From BOG-931 sp963761525 (GTDB taxonomy: Bacteria; Pseudomonadota; Alphaproteobacteria; Rhizobiales; Xanthobacteraceae), in NCBI GenBank assembly GCA_963761525.1, contig CAVXHG010000002.1, forward strand, positions 558,001 to 622,000: a stretch of DNA of 64,000 bases. The letters run 5' to 3'. The notes below the pieces were generated by a model, which was not told the DNA's origin, did no database searches, and was given only the letters and a program-made list of their open reading frames with translations. This document shows positions 36,621 to 49,784 of this stretch, piece after piece (position 1 is the first letter of the stretch; every line of letters begins with the position of its first letter). The translations under genes and the position numbers were made by a program.

Positions 36621-37958
36621 TCAACTCATCCGGCGGTCGACCTCCGCGGCGAGCGCCTCTAACTCCGCAGCGATTTCGACTTGATAGGTCGTGCCGGTGT
36701 CGAGAGCCCGCAAGGGCTCCGGCAAACGCTCAAGGCCGCGCTTCACACGCTGCCGCGCGTCCTCAAGCGGCGGTGAAGCCTCGATACGGCGCCCGCCCTT
36801 CATGACGATTTGCAACAGTAGTTCGCCGTCACCGTCGCTGCTTTCAAGGCCGAGCAGATCGCCCGTCATCCTGCCGTCGGCGCCGTAGTGCCGCCACACC
36901 TGCTTGCGGCCGGGCCAGGTCGCTTTCTTGTCCGACTTTTTGCGCCGCGGCAGGCCGGCATATTCCTGCATCTTGTAGACGAAATCGATATTCGGAACGT
37001 CGGCCGAGGTGGTCAGGCTGGTGCCGATGCCGATGCCGTCGATCGGCGCGTTGGCTTTGGCGAAAGTGAGCAGTGAGTCTTCATCGAGGCCGCCGCTTAC
37101 GAATATCGTTACGTCACGCAGACCGCCCTGATCGAGAATGTTGCGTACGCTTTTGGACAAGGCGATCAGATCGCCGCTATCGAGCCGCACGGCCCGAACG
37201 ATGATGCCGTCGGCCTTGAGCTTCGGCGCGAGCGCGACGACTTTTCGCGCCGCCGCTTCCGTGTCGTAGGTGTCGAGCAGGAATACGAGATTGTTCGGGC
37301 GCGCCCGCGCATAGGTCTCAAATGCCGTGCTCTCGTCGTCGAACGCTTCGATGAAAGAATGCGCCATGGTGCCGTACAGTGGAATGTCGAACATTTCGCC
37401 GGCCAGCACCGTCGCGGTTCCGGCGAAGCCGGCAAGGTAACTCGCGCGCGCCGCCATCAACCCGGCTTCAGCGCCGTGCGCGCGGCGCAACCCGAAATCG
37501 ACCAGCACCTTGTTCGGCGCGGCCAGCATGCAGCGTGCCGCTTTGGCCGCGACCAGCGACTGAAAGTGCAGAATGTTGATGAGGCGGGTTTCGACAAGCT
37601 GGGCCTGCGGCAGCGGCGCGGTGATACGCAAGACCGGCTCGTTGGCAAAGAAGATCGTGCCTTCCGGCATGGCGTGAACGTCGCCGGTGAAGCGCAGGCT
37701 GGAGAAATAATCGAGGGCGTTTGGCTTGAAGCGGCCCGTGCTTTTCAGCCACGCGATATCGTCAGCGGAGAAGCTTAAGCTCTCCAGGTAATCCAGCGCC
37801 TGCTGCAATCCCGACGCGACCAGAAATCCGCGCCGTGGCGGCAATGTCCGGCAAAACAGTTCGAACACCGCCGTGCCGGTATCGCCATGATCCAGATAGG
37901 CCTGGATCATATTGAGTTGATAGAGGTCGGTGAGGAGTGGGCTTGTTTCTGCAGACAT
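36621..37958 (-). CDS. pncB: Nicotinate phosphoribosyltransferase
   Basis: 445 residues. N terminus SPLLTDLYQLNMIQAYLDHG, central SFIEAFDDESTAFETYA, phosphate-binding VSGGLDEDSLLTF and GIGTSLTTSADVP, all typical of NAPRTase type II phosphoribosyltransferases. It joins nicotinate with PRPP to give nicotinate mononucleotide, the committed step of NAD salvage. Followed by pncA. A dispersed repeat region lies upstream of its start... on the 37960-38100 side. Confidence 0.93.
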   Translation of the reverse strand: MSAETSPLLTDLYQLNMIQAYLDHGDTGTAVFELFCRTLPPRRGFLVASGLQQALDYLESLSFSADDIAWLKSTGRFKPNALDYFSSLRFTGDVHAMPEGTIFFANEPVLRITAPLPQAQLVETRLINILHFQSLVAAKAARCMLAAPNKVLVDFGLRRAHGAEAGLMAARASYLAGFAGTATVLAGEMFDIPLYGTMAHSFIEAFDDESTAFETYARARPNNLVFLLDTYDTEAAARKVVALAPKLKADGIIVRAVRLDSGDLIALSKSVRNILDQGGLRDVTIFVSGGLDEDSLLTFAKANAPIDGIGIGTSLTTSADVPNIDFVYKMQEYAGLPRRKKSDKKATWPGRKQVWRHYGADGRMTGDLLGLESSDGDGELLLQIVMKGGRRIEASPPLEDARQRVKRGLERLPEPLRALDTGTTYQVEIAAELEALAAEVDRRMS

Positions 37959-37965
37959 AGTGTCT

Positions 37966-38093
37966 CGTCGTGCCCGGCTTTAGGCTGGGCATCCACGTCT
38001 TAGGGCGCGCAGAGATATAAAGACGTGGATGGCCGGGCGAAAGGGCGTTCACGCCCGTCTTCGACGGGCTATGGCCCGGCCACGACGTGATTG
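37966..38093. repeat. Nested inverted repeat between pncB and the Vgb-like gene
   Basis: CATCCACGTCT (37990-38000) pairs with AGACGTGGATG (38021-38031). An outer arm beginning CGTCGTGCCCGG near 37967 pairs imperfectly with CCCGGCCACGACG near 38076. Another hairpin, GGGCGTTCACGCCC, lies near 38043. The style is that of dispersed Bradyrhizobium-like repeats. Confidence 0.7.
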
Positions 38094-38101
38094 CGAAGCC
38101 C

Positions 38102-40250
38102 TTAATCCGCGAGCGGACTAGGCCTCATCTGGAAATGAACGGCCATCGGCGTCATGCCCTTGCCGCCTTCCTGGTGCCACGGCACACGATCGCCGCTCGA
38201 TGCCCATAAACCGCGGCCTTTCCAGCCGGCTTTCGGATCGTCGATGCGGCCGTCGAGACCCTTGGCATAGAAGCCGGTCGGATACGGCACTTTCATTGTG
38301 ATCATCTTGCCGTCGGCAAAAGCGAGCAGGCCGTCATTGAGATTGCCGGTCGAGACCGGTACGTCATTGCCGAGGCCGAGCGTGTTGTGCTGGTCGACCC
38401 AGGTGTAATAGCTCGAACTCCGCCGAGTTATCGCCGATGCCGGCGAAGCCGGGCCCCGGATATTTATAGAACGACCAGCCTTCCGGACAATGATCGCCGG
38501 TCGCTGTCGGGCCGTTGAGCGGCCCTTTGCATTTGCGCCGGTCGAAGCTGCCGAGATGTCCGCTGGCGAGCGAGACCCAGACCACGCCTTTGGAGTCGAT
38601 GTCGCCGCCGCGCGGGCCGAAGCCGGGCAGCGGTACATTGTAGATTTCCGCAAGCGCGGTTTCGGGTGGATTGGAGCCGGGATTGAGCCGCACCACCGAA
38701 CCTGGATTGCTGCGCAGCGTTCCCCACACCGTGCCGTCAACCGGGCTCGGCATCACAGCATAAAACACCTGGCCGATCCGCATGTCCTTGCCGGGTTCGA
38801 CCGGTTTGCCCGGCTCGGTGTAGTCGCCGCGCTTGCCGTCGCCGCTGGTGTCGACGATCAGCGCCGTCCAGCCCTGCGATGCTTTTGCGTCGCCGGTTTC
38901 CTCGAACTTCTTGACGTTGAGCCAGCCGACCACACCGCCGCCGCCGCCACTCGACGTCCATAGCGTATTGTTCTTGTCGAAACCGAATTGCAGATGATGC
39001 GTGGTGAAGCAGGTGTCGACGAAAGTGTATTTCATCGTCTTCGGATCGAGCATCCCGATCTGACGCTGACTTTCCGACAGCGGGCTTAGTTTGGCGGAGA
39101 TCAGATCCGAATTCTTGCCGCACCAATCCGGGTCTTTGACGCCGCGAACGGCGGCGGCCAGCCAGAGCCGGCCTTTCTCATCCATCATCGAGTTGTGATT
39201 GTTGATGTGGGTGTCCCAAATCTGCTCGGTGCCCCAATAGGCCGACGGCGCCAGCGGCTTGAGCATCGCGGCGTGGCCCGGTCCAAGCGAATAGGGCATG
39301 TCCTTATCGCGTACCGGCACGTGATACAGCATCACCGTGTTCTTCACCGGATCGAGGATCGGGATGTTGTCGGTCGAGTATTCCGGCGAGCCGAACAGCT
39401 GGCCGTATCCGTTGACCGTCGGGTTACGTTTGTCGGTTGATATCTCGTCATGGAGATAGTGCTTCTCGTCCGCCCAATCCCACGTCGTCACCACGACGTT
39501 GCGCTCGACGCCCTGCGGCCGTGTTGGCTTGGTTGACGGCAACTCGCCTTCGGCGATGCGATCGGTCCATTCGGCGAAATATTTGATTGGGGTCGAGGCA
39601 AACTCGCCGGCGATGATGTTGACCATCAGCGGTCCGGCTTGTCCGGACTGCACGCGGCGCGCCCAGGCTTCCTCGGAATTCTTGAACTCACCGAGACCTT
39701 TCGGGATCGTGCGCGTGGCAAGGCCGCCGATCTGATGACAGCCGATGCAGCCATTATTCTTCATGTTGTTGAGCCAATCGGTCTGCTTGGCTTTTTCCGG
39801 AATGTCGCTTTTGCCGCCGAATTGGTCGGCATCCGGGATTTTCAGCATCGAGTACCAATAAATCGCCGGATAGTACTGAGCAGCTGCGGCATCGTTTGGC
39901 GCAATCACCGCGGTCAGATTGAGGTCCTTGCCAGGGTTGCCATCGACTTTGGCGGAGTCGACCAGGCCATAGCCGCGCACCCACACTTTGTAATGGCCGG
40001 CTGGCAGGTCGGGCACGAGGTAACGGCCCTGATCGTCGGTCACGACCATCTTGGCAAAGCGGGTCGGTGTGTCGTGGGTTTCGGCAATGACCCAGACGCC
40101 GGCCTCCGGGCCGTGCGGGCTGGTAACGACGCCGCCGATTTCGTTCTTTTTGATCGGAGCCGGAGTCTGCGACCAGGCTTGTCCGGCGGCCAAGCATCCA
40201 GCGATGCAAATGGCCGCTGCGCTCAGATAAACGCTGCTTTTTAGAGACAT
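38102..40250 (-). CDS. Exported haem-c protein with carboxypeptidase-regulatory and Vgb-lyase-like propeller domains, frameshifted
   Basis: 715 residues once an extra base near 38414 (TTC-g-AGC) is removed. Domains in order: a signal peptide (MSLKSSVYLSAAAICIAGCL...WSQ); a carboxypeptidase-regulatory-like beta sandwich at about 35-120 (IGGVVTSPHGPEAGVWVIAE, DDQGRYLVPDLPAGHYKVWV); a haem-c site CIGCHQIGG at about 170; and a beta-propeller resembling virginiamycin-B lyase (HLQFGFDKNNTLWTSSGGGG, GDIDSKGVVWVSLASGHLGS). After the shift it ends YYTWVDQHNTLGLGND...MRPSPLAD. A periplasmic redox or lyase role is inferred; the substrate is unknown. It is divergent from the giant surface-protein gene. 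Confidence 0.7.
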
Positions 40251-40542
40251 TTCGTCCCTCCCTTGTATTTGGCACTACGCAGATACCTCACGGCTGGGCC
40301 TTATGGCCTTTCACCGCGCGAAAGCTCCGCGAGTTTTGTTTGTTAAAATCTGCCCAACTCATCCGGCCGGGGCAAGGGAAATTAGGTATTTGGAAAGGAT
40401 ATTGTTGCGCGTACAGCCCCTATAGAGCATTGTAGTTCCAGTTCGACAGTCACTGGGGACGATCGGACTATTTTGCAGTGTGACTTGACGGCACGCCGGC
40501 TCGGGGGAGGGCTTTAACCTATCGCTCGGCGAGGGGCGGGTA

Positions 40543-43500
40543 ATGGTTTACGTGTCACGGGCGGAGGGCGGTTACGGAACAGGTGCGTCCGTAATCCAAA
40601 ACGATTCCGCGCATAATTCTGTATTGGTCCCAGACGCCGAGTTGCTTGTCAGTGGCGCGTATCATCGCGCGGGCCCCGATCTGGTCCTGACAAGTCCCGA
40701 CGGTCGGCATTTTATTGTTCCAGGATATTTTTCGAGCGAGCATCCGCCTGCGCTGGTCGCGCCGAACGGCATGACGCTGTCGGGCGATATGGTCGAGCTT
40801 CTCGCTGGCTCGCCGACGCCGGGGCAATACGCGCAAGCGCAGCCGGGCTTGCCTACAGACGGCATCGGCAAAATCGAAAAAGCCGTCGGTGATGTCACAG
40901 CCATTCGCAATGGCGTGGCGGTAACGCTCCATGTCGGCGACGCCGTCTACAAAAGCGACGTGATCCAGACCGGCACGGGATCCTCCGTCGGCATCTCTTT
41001 CCCGGACGGCACCGCGCTCAATCTCGTCGCCAACACGCGGATGGGGCTTAACGACTACAACTACAATCCGAGCAGCAATTCGAACGATGCGCTGTTCACG
41101 CTAGTCGAAGGCACGTTCGCGTTTGTGGCCGGCAAGGTCGCCCATACCGGCGATATGAAGATCGGCACGCCGGTCGCGACCATGGGCATTCGCGGCACGA
41201 CCGGCGTGGTCGAGGAAGAAGTCGCGACCGTCAACGCTACGCAGAACGGCGTGTCCTACAGTTTTTCTGTGGTTGCGGACTTCGGCACCGGCGTGGCGGG
41301 CCTGTTCGATCTGATCGATGCCAACGGCAACGTGGTCGCCACGGTGTCGCAGACCGGCTACGTCACCTATCTGACGCCGCAGGGTGTGGACCAGCCGCCG
41401 CTGGTATCGGTTGCGCCAATCACCGATTCGCAGTTTGCTGTCGAGCAGGACATCCTGCAGCAACTGTTGCAGGCGGTAACGCCGGCGGTCCAGCAGCAAC
41501 AGCAGCAGCAAACTCCGGGCAATTCGACGCCGCCGGCTCCTCCGCCGAATCCGATTCCAGATTCTGCTGAATGGCCCTGCTACCTTTACCGTGCCCGGTC
41601 CCAGCGGCACCCCCGGTAACACGCCTCCACCGCCGATCACCGTCACTGTCGCCGTTACCCCTCCGCCTCCGCCCCCGGCCACACCGACGGCGACGACGAC
41701 CGTGTCCTGGATCGGAGGCAGCAGCGGCAACTGGAACGTCGCCAGCAACTGGAGCGACGGCGTTGTGCCGACGTCGTTTAGTGCGATCGAGATACTGACT
41801 GCGGCCACGATATTCGTCACCGACAACGAGAGCGCTAACGGGCTCGGTATCGGCGCGGGCGGGACTCTGGACCTCGTCAGCGGCAGCTCTCTGACGCTTG
41901 CGAACAGTGTCGCCGGCCTCGGCACGGTCGAACTGGACGGGACCGGCGGCGATCCGATGCTGGCGCTCAGTGGCACTGTGTTCCTGCTCGGTCCCGACCC
42001 AACAGTAGCCGCTGGCGGCGAGATCCTGCTCAACGGGCCGACAGCCAACAACCTGATCATCGGTGTCGCCGGCACCGACGCGAAACTGGTCAACGTTCAG
42101 GACACGATTATCGGCAGCGGTACGATCGGGCAGGGCGACGGCAATCTCACGCTCGTCAACGGCGTCGAGCGGCACGATCAATGCGACCGGGCTGCTGGTC
42201 ATCGATACCGGCAATCAGGTCGTGAACAGCGGCTTGATGGAAGCGACCGCGGGCGGCACGCTGCAGATCGACGACAACGTGGGCAATGCCGGTGTCATTG
42301 AAGCCCTGGGAGCCGATGCTCGCGTTCTTCTGTCCAATTCGATTATCCACGGCGGCACACTCACGACCGGCAGCGCTTCTTCAAATGCTGACGGCATATT
42401 CGAAATTGCCTCAGCGTCGGGAGCGAACCTCAGCGAGTTCGACGGTTCCAGCAACGGTGCGATGACCGTCGGTGCCTATGTGCAGGTGGACGGCGCCGCC
42501 GTTCTCGAACTCGCCGGCACTATCAATCTTACCGGCACTATTGCCGTGGCGTCCGGAGGCGCTCTTACCCTCGCCGACGCGAATGTCGTCGGCGGAGCGA
42601 TCAATCTGGCGGCGGCAACCGGAACGCCGTCGATCACCGAAATATCCCTGCCGGGCATCAGCAGTGTCGCGCCCGTTATCAGCGCGAGCGGCGACTATAC
42701 GGCCTTCATCAGCGCGAGCGCTTTGCCGCCCGGCCACGATACAGGTCTCGTCAATCCGGCGGTTGAGCTCTACGACGGCGCGACCAATCAGTTGACCAAC
42801 ATTTCGGCGCTTGTTCCGAGCGGCGATCTCCATTCCGGCGAGCAATTCGGTAATCTCTCGGCCATCAGCGCGAACGGCCAATACGTTGAGTTTGAGGGCC
42901 AGTATCAGGTCTTCAATTCCGTTTCCAATTTCAATCAGCCGGACACGGGACCGAATACCAACACCCAGTCGGACCTGTTCCTTTACAATACCGGGTCCGG
43001 CGCCGTCACATATGTGACTTCGCTTGTTGGCGGAAACGGCAATGCGGCATTGAACGGCAACGGCCAGCTGATTGCCGCCGAGACCACGATTTTCGGCAAC
43101 ACCAACAACGGGTATCAATCCTTTGACGAGGCGCTGGTGCTGAACACCGGCGGCACTCCTGTCGACACGATCACCGGCGATCCGAATTTCATTTTTTCGG
43201 GGGGCAACACTACCGGCGATCCCGGATCCGTCGAGAATCCGACCATCAGCGCCAACGGCGAGTTCGTGACGTTCTGGAGTACGGCATCGGTGATCGCCGT
43301 GACCAACGCGAACGGCGTGACGACCGACTTCAGCACCGGCAACGCAGCTGAGACCGTCGCGCAGGTTTACGTCTACGACCGCGAGACCAACAGCCTGCAA
43401 ATGGTTTCGGTCAACAACCAGGGCGAGAAGGGCAATGCCGAGAGCGGAAGCTTGTCGCTCGGCAATAACAACAATTCCTGGGCGTCGGGCGTCAGCGGCA

Positions 43501-46500
43501 ATGGCACCTATGTCGTGTTCCAGAGCGCCGCGACCAACCTGGTCCCGGGGTCCGGTCCCGGTACAAACAACGGCGTGTCCAGCATTGCGTTCGACGGCAG
43601 CGCGTCCAACGTTTACCTTTACGACACGCAGACGCACACGATCGTGCTTGTGTCCGCCGGGTTGAATGGCGCGGCGGCGAACAGCGCCAGTTACAATCCG
43701 GAGATCAGCGCCGACGGCAATTACGTCACCTTCGAGAGCACCGCCAGCAATCTCGTTGCCGGCGGCTCGGGCGGCCAGGCTCAGACGTACGTCTACAACG
43801 TCCAGACAGGCACGGTTCAACTCGCGTCCGCGGCCGCCAATGGCATGCCGGCCGACAACGAGAGCGACGGCCTGGCGACGGTCAGTAACGGCAGCAGCGG
43901 CCCGATCGTCGAGTTCGGCAGCTTGGCCGACAATCTGCTCGTTCCGGATGCCAACGACGGCAACTTCAACATCTTCGCCGTAAACCTGAACGAAGGGGGC
44001 CCGGCGGGAACGCCTGGCGGCACGCTCGACGTTACCGCCAATAGCACGCTCAGTGGCACGACCGTCACCGGCGGTACGTTGGACGTGGCGAGCGGAGTGA
44101 CGCTGACTATCGGCGGCGACGCCGTCACGTCCTTCGAGGGCGTCATAGCGGACAATCTCGGCGTCATCCAGATCGCCAGCGGCGCGACGCTTTCGGTCGA
44201 TGCCGATAGCGTGCTCGTGAATGCCGGGCAGCTGGATGTCAACGCAGGCGGGACGCTCGCTGTCGCCGGCGACGTCAATAATATCGGTGGCGCAATCACC
44301 GCCGCCGGCACCGAAGCGGCGGTGCAGCTCGCCGGCGCAACGGTCGTCGAAGGCACCATGTCGATTGGCGCCACGGACACGCTGTCGATCCTCGGACCCG
44401 GCAACGCGATCGAGGACGTGACCCTGAACAATTCAGGCAACGTTCAGGTCGGCGACGGCTCGGACGCGGCGACTTTGAGCATGGCCGACGGCACCGTGAT
44501 GACCGGTGGCACGCTTACAATCAATGCATTGGCTACGGTCGAAATCGACCCGGGTGTGCTTGATACCGGCGCGACGTGGCAAAGCCTCACCGTCAACAAT
44601 TTCGGCACGCTGGTCACCGCAAGCGCCGCGACCTTGTCGCTCGCCGCGACCATCAACGGCGGCACGATCACCGACAATGGCATCATCGACATCGTCGGCA
44701 CCAGCGTGATCGACAATAACGCTGCCTTGACCGGCGGCGAGGTCGCGATCCAAGGCGGACAGACGCTGACCCTCAACGGCATCAGCGTCACCAACAGCGC
44801 GATCGAGGACGCGGTCAGCTACACGTTCACGACCGTCCAGGATCCGTCGGGCGTCAGCAACAATTTTCAGTTCGGTGGCGAGAACTCTTGAGATCGGCAA
44901 TACCGGCGATGTCGTGGGCAACTACGCCGACGCCAACAATAATTCGTTCGGCTTCGTCTATAGCGGCGGCCAATACACGATGATCGGCGCTCCAGGCACG
45001 ACAGTCACGGGCATCAACAGCGCTGGTACCGTCGTCGGCTATTACGAGACCGGCGAGGGCATCCAAAGCTTCACCGAGCAGGGCGGTGTCTACACGAATA
45101 ATATCGTCGACTCGGATGCGCCCCAGAGCACTTTCGCGCTCGGCATCAACGCCTCCGGCGAGATTGTCGGCGTCGCCTACATAAATACCAACGATACCGA
45201 AGGCTTTATCTACAAGGACGGCTCAAGTACCCCGATCAATGATCCGAACGCCAACGAGAGCGTGTCCGAGAGCGGCAATTCATCCGGCACCTTCGCCTTC
45301 GCCATCAACGCCTCCGGGCAGGTGCTCGGCGATTACTTCGACAGCAGCGGCAATTCTCACGGCTTCATCTACAACACCAACGGCTCGTTCACAGGCATCA
45401 GCGTTGAAGGCGCGGCCAGCACCTACGCCGAAGGCATCAACAATGCCGGGCAAGCCGTCGGATATTACGTGGATGCCAGTAACGAGGTTCACGGCTTCCT
45501 CTACAGCGGCGGCAGCATCGCCACGCTGAACGATCCGGCCGCCGCCGGCGGCACGGTGGCTTTTGCCATCAATAATACCGGCGAGGTCGTCGGCTATTAC
45601 TGGGACGGCAACGGCAACGAAGACGTCTTCACCTACAGCAACGGCATCTACTCCAACATTGCCGTCCCCAATGCAAACGACAGCATCGAAGGCTTGTCGG
45701 TCAACGACGCCGGCCAGATCGTCGTCACTTATTACAACGACAATGGACTCGACGGCATCCTCCTCAATCCGACAACGGCGCCGGCGACGCTGATCCTGTC
45801 CGGCGGTACGACGGTGACCGACAGCACGATTGTTGTCGGCGGCGTCGACACTCTGGAGGTACCGGCCGGGTCCGGCAGCCCCGGCGCGACGCTAAGCGAC
45901 GTCACTCTCGACAATTCCGGCACGGTCAACGTGCAGGGTGTGTTGGACCTCGATGGCGGTACCGTCGCCAATTCCGGCACGCTGGAGGCGACCAATGGCG
46001 GCACGGTCGACTTCAACGACGGCTATACGAACTACGGCACCATCGAGACCGCGAACAACGGCGTCATCAATATCGACGCGACCGATGGCAACAACATCAA
46101 TTTCGGCACGATCGAGGCCCTCGACGGCACGATAAATGTGTATTTGACGGGTTACGGCGCCAACTACAATCTCATGGAGGCCGGGGCCGGCGGAACGATC
46201 AATGTAGACCGTATCGACTGGACGCCGTCGCAAATCAGCACGAATGGCACCTACGAGGCCATTGGCGGTGGCGCCATCGTGTTCTCGAACACCGGCGGCA
46301 ACAGCGGCATTGTCGAGGCATCGGGCGAGGGCAGCTCGATCACATTCAATGTGCAGCAATCAACCGAATCGACATCCGCCACGATCGAGGCCGTCTCGGA
46401 CGGAACGGTTACATTCAACGGTGGCACGATCGTCAACTCTGGCGGCGCCATCAAAGCCTTGTCCGGCGGCGCCGTCGATATCAACCACAGCACGGTGATC

Positions 46501-49500
46501 AACGCCGGCGGAACGATCTCCGCGTCTGGGGATAGTTCCGAAGTCGAGCTGACCGACGCCACGATCAACGGCGGCACCTTGACCACCGGCGCGGGCGGCG
46601 CGATCGAGTTCGTCGGCACGAACAACGTGCTGAACGGTGGGGGCACCGCTAGCAATTCCTCGATCAGCGTGCCGGTTCACGAGTCGTCGACGGTGTGGAA
46701 CGACAGCGGCATTCATGTCACCGCCGGCGAGCAGATCACCATCACTGCGAGCGGCACGATCACAATCGGCAGCGGGGTCGTCATCGGCGGCCAAAACGTC
46801 GATAGTGAGACGCCGGCCGGAGATCCCAATCTCATCACCGGCGACATCGCCAGCAACCCAGACGACTTCCTCGAAAACGGCCTGATACCGTGGTCCCTGA
46901 TCGGGATCATCAGCGGCTTGAGCCCGGCGGCTAACGCCGCAGACGCGTTCCAGGTCGACAACGGCACGACATTCACCGCGGCGGCAACGGGTGAGCTTTA
47001 TCTCAGCATCAACGACAACGTCTTCACCGACAATTCGGGGAACTGGAGCGCCACCGTGTCGCTCAGCTCGCCCGACACGGTCACCAATTCCGGCTTCACC
47101 CAGCTGGAGTCCGGCGCCACTCTCACGCTCGAGGGCGTCATCGACAATACCGGCACCATCGACGTCGACACCGTCATCAACAATCCGAACACAACGAACC
47201 TGGTCATTTCCGGCGGTGTCGTGCTCGAGGGCTCCGGCAGTGTCACGCTCGATGGTTCAACCGACAGCATCATCGGCGCCACGGGCGGCGGCATCCTCGA
47301 TAACGCCGGCAACACCATCTCCGGCTCTGGCAACATCGGCCTTAACGGCAACGGGCTGTTGAGCCTGGTCAATTACGGCACGGTGGAAGCCACCACCGGC
47401 AACCTCGTCATCGACACCGGCCATACCGTCGTCAACAACGGCACGCTTGAAGCCAATGGCGCAACGCTTGTGGTCGATGACGCGGTGTCGGGTTCCGGTC
47501 AGATCGTGGTCACCAACGGCGGCACCGCCGATTTCGCCGCGGCATTGGGCGAGAACGTCACGTTCAGCGGCGCCGGCACACTGGGGCTCGCCGATCCAAC
47601 CGCGTTCAATGGCGAGATCACCGGGCTCAGCCTCGGCGACACCATCGATCTCACGGGCATCTCTCCGTCGTCTATAGAGTCGGCGAGAATCTCCGGTTCG
47701 TCGCTTGTCATTGACTTTAGTGGCGATGAGACACCGCTGAGCTTCAATCTGGGCAGTGCCCCTACCGGCCTCGCGATCGCCGCGCAAAGCGACGGGAGTA
47801 GCGGCACCGATCTCGTGGCCTATAACTCTTTCAACGCCGGAACCGTCAATTACACTAATTTCAGCTCAGAATTCTCCTACCCCGGATCGAACTATAGCGG
47901 TCCGCAGATCACCCAAAACGGAACGGCGCTGCAGCTCACAGATGGCGGCCAGGGTGAATATGGCAGCTGGTTCGGCAGCACCCAGCAGTCGGTCACAAAC
48001 TTCACCGCATCATTCGAGTACGAGGCCACGGCGAGCGGCACCGCGGCCGACGGCATGGCCTTCGTTTTGCAGACGGAAGCGTCAAATGCCCTAGGCGGTC
48101 CCTTCTATGAGTATGGCGGAAGCGGACTTGGCTACGCTGGAATTTCCAGCAGCATTGCGATCGAGTTCAATATCTTTTCAGGCCATACTCAGGGGACCAA
48201 TCTTGGGATTGACGGCAGCACCGGCGTTTACAATCCGACCGGCGCTGTTGCATTGCAGAACGGTGACCCAATTGAGGTCAATCTGTCGTACAACGGCAGC
48301 ATCCTGACCGAGACGCTGACCGATCTTTCCAACCACGCGACGTATTCCACGAACTACACAATAAGTGCCGCCGATCTGACTAATATTTTGGGTTCTGGTT
48401 CCGCCTATGTCGGATTCACCGGGGGCTCCGGTCTTGACACTGCGACGCAAACAGTCAGCAACTTCGTCTTTGACCCGAATACCGCCACGAGCTCCTTCTC
48501 CGATATCATCGCCAATAATGCGAGCTTGGAATTCGCCACTGCCGCGGGAAGCGGTACGACCGCGAGCTTTGCGGGCGCCAATGGCGACCTCATTCTCGAT
48601 CAGCCGTCGAGCTTCCAGGGCGCGATCGCCGGCATATCTGGAACCGGTGATGTCCTCGATCTCAAGGGTTTCGATGCAAGCGCTACGGCTATGACCGGCG
48701 CCAACAGCTTCGAACTCGACAACGGACAGCACGACTTTGACGGTGGCCGAGGCCGGCCATACGACCGTGCAGTTGACGTTGGACGGCAACTATTCGGCTT
48801 CTACCTTTGATGTCGGTTCAGATAACGCCGGTGGTATCGACGTCGTCGATCCGCCGGCCGGCGGAGCCGATGGGGCACTTACGATTTCGGACGGTGCTGG
48901 TGGCGGCGGTGCCACTATCGTTTCGGATACTGCGCTGATCGTTGTTATAGACGACGCCACGGCTACCATCAGCACTCCGTCTTCTCAAATTGTAGACTTT
49001 CAAGGTCCTACCGGCGCGCTCATGCTCGACCAACCGAATACGTTCACCGGCCAAATTGGCAACTTTACCGGCACCGCGCCGGACGCAGCCCATTCCGATG
49101 TTGTCGATGTTGCAGGCATCAATTTCAACTCAAGTCACTTTGCCGAAAATTATAGCGCCTCTACCGGCGTGCTTACCTTGAGCGATGGCACTGATACCAC
49201 CAGCCTGACCTTCGATGACTTCAAAGGCACGTTCGAATTCGCGTCCGATGGCAACGGCGGTACCGATATCTTCGATCCGCCCGCGGCAGTCTCGAATGCC
49301 ACATCTGCGCCGACCAGCCATGGCATGAATTTCGGCAAGGACCAGATCAATCTGTCCGAAAACAACGCGTCGGCCCAAAACGGGCAGACTTCGTCGACGG
49401 CGCTTGGCGGCAATCAGTCCGGCTCAGTATCGATTGGTGGCAAGGCCAACGATCATTTCGTGTTTCAGCAAGCGAACTTTACCGAGACCAATCTCAACAC

Positions 49501-49669
49501 CAATCAGCCGAGCACGCCGTTGTCGGAGCACGCCGGCGATCATAATACGCAGCTCGCCGCTCTTGTGAGCCATGATGCCGTGTTCCAGCCGGCCTTCGAT
49601 CCTGTTCACGATGACGCTGCCACCGCGCAATTCCATCAGATCGTCGCCAGCGCCGGCCACCTGCACTAG
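40543..49669 (+). CDS. Giant FecR-domain repeat surface protein with HAF repeats and L-type lectin domain, four frameshifts
   Basis: About 3,040 residues when extra bases near 41569, 42167, 44880 and 48727 are removed. Order: N-terminal region (AYHRAGPDLVLTSPDG, 1-105); FecR domain (about 108-225; GDVTAIRNGVAVTLHVGDAV, ATMGIRGTTG); poly-Gln (about 317) and Pro-rich linkers; a WIGGSSGNWNVASNWSDG module; TolB/WD40-like blades (about 700-1150; PVISASGDYTAF, NPEISADGNYVTFES); HAF-like repeats (about 1450-1745; INASGEIVGVAY, FGFVYSGG); many beta-helix-type repeats (GTLEATNGGT); an L-type lectin domain (about 2430-2645; GTAADGMAFVLQ, SIAIEFNIF); and a C-terminal region resembling type I secreted proteins (LDQPNTFTGQIGNFTG). 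Probably secreted, cell-attached and sugar-binding. No secretion genes are nearby. Confidence 0.72.
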
Positions 49670-49689
49670 CGCGTATCGGCAGCGATTGA

Positions 49690-49722
49690 GTCATCGCTCA
49701 TCCCGCGTAAGCGGGAATCCAG
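49690..49722. repeat. Short palindromic repeat downstream of the giant gene
   Basis: TCCCGC-gtaa-GCGGGA at 49701-49716, flanked by CAT and ATCCAG. A close relative (ATTCCCGC-gccc-GCGGGAAT, then CCAG) occurs at 58973-58992. Placement between convergent genes suggests it could end transcription. Confidence 0.65.
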
Positions 49723-49784
49723 TGCTTTCTCAGAAACATGATGGACCCCGCTGGCGTTAAGCCTCGGCGGGCACGTGCGCTGTG

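Noticed and set aside
42411..43820. Long leftward open frame (469 codons) inside the giant gene, and several others there
   Set aside because: They are antisense shadows of a GC-rich repetitive coding region; the translations are Arg/Ala/Val-rich with no domain.
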